Positions 63,232 to 64,000 of a stretch of DNA of 64,000 nt are shown in pieces. Position numbers and translations under genes: made by a program. How positions within the stretch are numbered: position 1 is the stretch's first letter; every line of letters starts with the position of its first letter. The DNA comes from Novosphingobium sp. SG919 (GTDB lineage: Bacteria; Pseudomonadota; Alphaproteobacteria; Sphingomonadales; Sphingomonadaceae): positions 310,001 to 374,000 of the forward strand of contig NZ_JABCNG010000001.1 of NCBI RefSeq assembly GCF_012932495.1, written 5' to 3'. Below the pieces are notes generated by a model, which ran no database searches, was not told where the DNA came from, and saw only the letters and a program-made list of their open reading frames with translations.

Positions 63232-64000
63232 CAGAACCGCACCTGTGCTTCCACGCCCCAGGTGCGCGCTTCGTTGAAGAAGCCGTAGGTGCCCACCAGC
63301 GCGCTCGCCGCCTTGTAGAACATGTGCTGTTCGTTGAAGAGGTTGCGGCCCCAGACCGAGACCTGCATCTGGGCGCCCGAATTCCCGAGCGCAATGTCGG
63401 CCAGGCTCACACGGCCGTTGAAGGTGACGCTGGCATCGCCCTTGGGCTGGGCCAGCGTGACTTGGCCTGTCGTGGTGTTGAAGCCGGGATCGACATAGTT
63501 GGCGTAGAACCCGCTGTCATAGTTGGCATCGAGGTGCACGCGCAGTTCCGATGCGGCAACCGGCAGGACCACGTCCACCGTGCCGCTGGCGGCATGCTTG
63601 GGCGTGTAGACCTGGGTGATCGGGATCGGCGTGGTGATGATCACGCCGTTGGCCTGGGGGAAGGGGTTGGAGGTGTTGGGGATCTTGACGCTGGTATAGG
63701 CATAGCTGGCGCCCAGCGTGAGCTGTGGGATCGGCTTGACCGTGAAATCGGCCTCGATCCCCTTGAGGCGGCCGGTGCCCGGCGCATTGTGGGTTTCGGT
63801 GGTGGTGCGGGTGGTGTTGAGCAGGTTGCCCTGGGCATCGTATTGCAGGTAGTTGGCGCTGAAATCCAACTGGATGTTCTTGTAGCTGCCGGTGTAGGCG
63901 GCCACGTTGAAGCGCGCGCGCTTGCCCCAGAATTCGGTCTTGGCGCCCAGTTCGAACATCGAGACGGTTTCGGGGTTGAACGGCGCATACGTCAGCGAGC
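63231..64000 (-). CDS. TonB-dependent receptor, C-terminal part (5' end beyond window)
   Basis: The frame is open to the window edge on the minus strand; about 256 C-terminal residues are seen. They show outer-membrane beta-barrel strands: FELGAKTEFWGKRARFNVAAYTGSYKNIQLD (split around 63890-63960), GIEADFTVKPIPQLTLGASYAYT, QMQVSVWGRNLFNEQHM, and the ending WGVEAQVRF with the C-terminal Phe recognised by the BAM machinery. This is the pattern of sphingomonad TonB-dependent receptors. The plug domain and ligand are outside the window. It is translationally coupled to the phosphatase gene. Confidence 0.92.
   Translation of the reverse strand, partial: SLTYAPFNPETVSMFELGAKTEFWGKRARFNVAAYTGSYKNIQLDFSANYLQYDAQGNLLNTTRTTTETHNAPGTGRLKGIEADFTVKPIPQLTLGASYAYTSVKIPNTSNPFPQANGVIITTPIPITQVYTPKHAASGTVDVVLPVAASELRVHLDANYDSGFYANYVDPGFNTTTGQVTLAQPKGDASVTFNGRVSLADIALGNSGAQMQVSVWGRNLFNEQHMFYKAASALVGTYGFFNEARTWGVEAQVRF

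Overview
The window is a GC-rich stretch of alphaproteobacterial chromosome. The gene content points to a sphingomonad (Sphingomonadaceae, Novosphingobium- or Sphingomonas-like): many exported glycoside hydrolases with Tat or Sec signals, a TonB-dependent receptor, an OprB-type porin, a hemC-hemD-mitofilin-like trio and surA-pdxA-rsmA. The genus is inferred from gene content, not proved. I see no rRNA, tRNA, CRISPR array, prophage or classical insertion sequence.

Layout. (1) 1-707: right-hand part of cutC. (2) 756-17950: a glycan-degradation locus. A minus-strand GH2 beta-galactosidase is divergent from a plus-strand operon GH20 - GH2 beta-mannosidase - GH3 - GH125 - GH29, followed by a minus-strand carboxylesterase and an OprB-like porin. 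Every enzyme carries an export signal, and the activities fit stepwise trimming of complex, possibly plant-type, N-glycans. (3) 18458-20407: acetyl-CoA synthetase. (4) 20872-26504: exported hydrolases (CocE/PepX-like hydrolase, DUF3237, amidohydrolase, AcpA-like phosphatase). (5) 26529-36251: housekeeping genes: mitofilin-like protein, hemD, hemC, tsaD, gpsA, a polysaccharide flippase-like protein, rsmA, pdxA, surA.

(6) 36465-49180: a large polyamine locus. The minus strand carries a putrescine-type ABC importer (binding protein, ATPase, two permeases), a PuuA/PuuB pair, an NTF2-like protein, PuuD and PuuC. A second PuuA/PuuB pair is divergent from puuC. Together they give uptake of putrescine and its conversion through gamma-glutamyl intermediates to GABA. 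(7) 49343-52346: cytochrome c plus an isoquinoline-oxidoreductase-type molybdenum hydroxylase (IorA/IorB). (8) 52403-52874: a GIY-YIG nuclease gene bracketed by perfect 30-bp inverted repeats, a possible small mobile unit. (9) 52886-59754: an Ohr - DJ-1/PfpI - FUSC - DUF1656 - HlyD - NodT operon divergent from a LysR regulator, resembling the AaeXAB aromatic-acid efflux system with added stress enzymes. (10) 59821-62179: acetylpolyamine amidohydrolase and an APC permease. (11) 62167-64000: an exported tyrosine phosphatase and the 3' end of a TonB-dependent receptor gene.

The observations I rate highest are: a shared TG(C/T)GATCACA palindrome in the control regions of the pot operon, puuC/puuA2 and the acetylpolyamine amidohydrolase operon, suggesting one polyamine regulon; the GIY-YIG gene inside perfect inverted repeats; and the compact N-glycan trimming operon.
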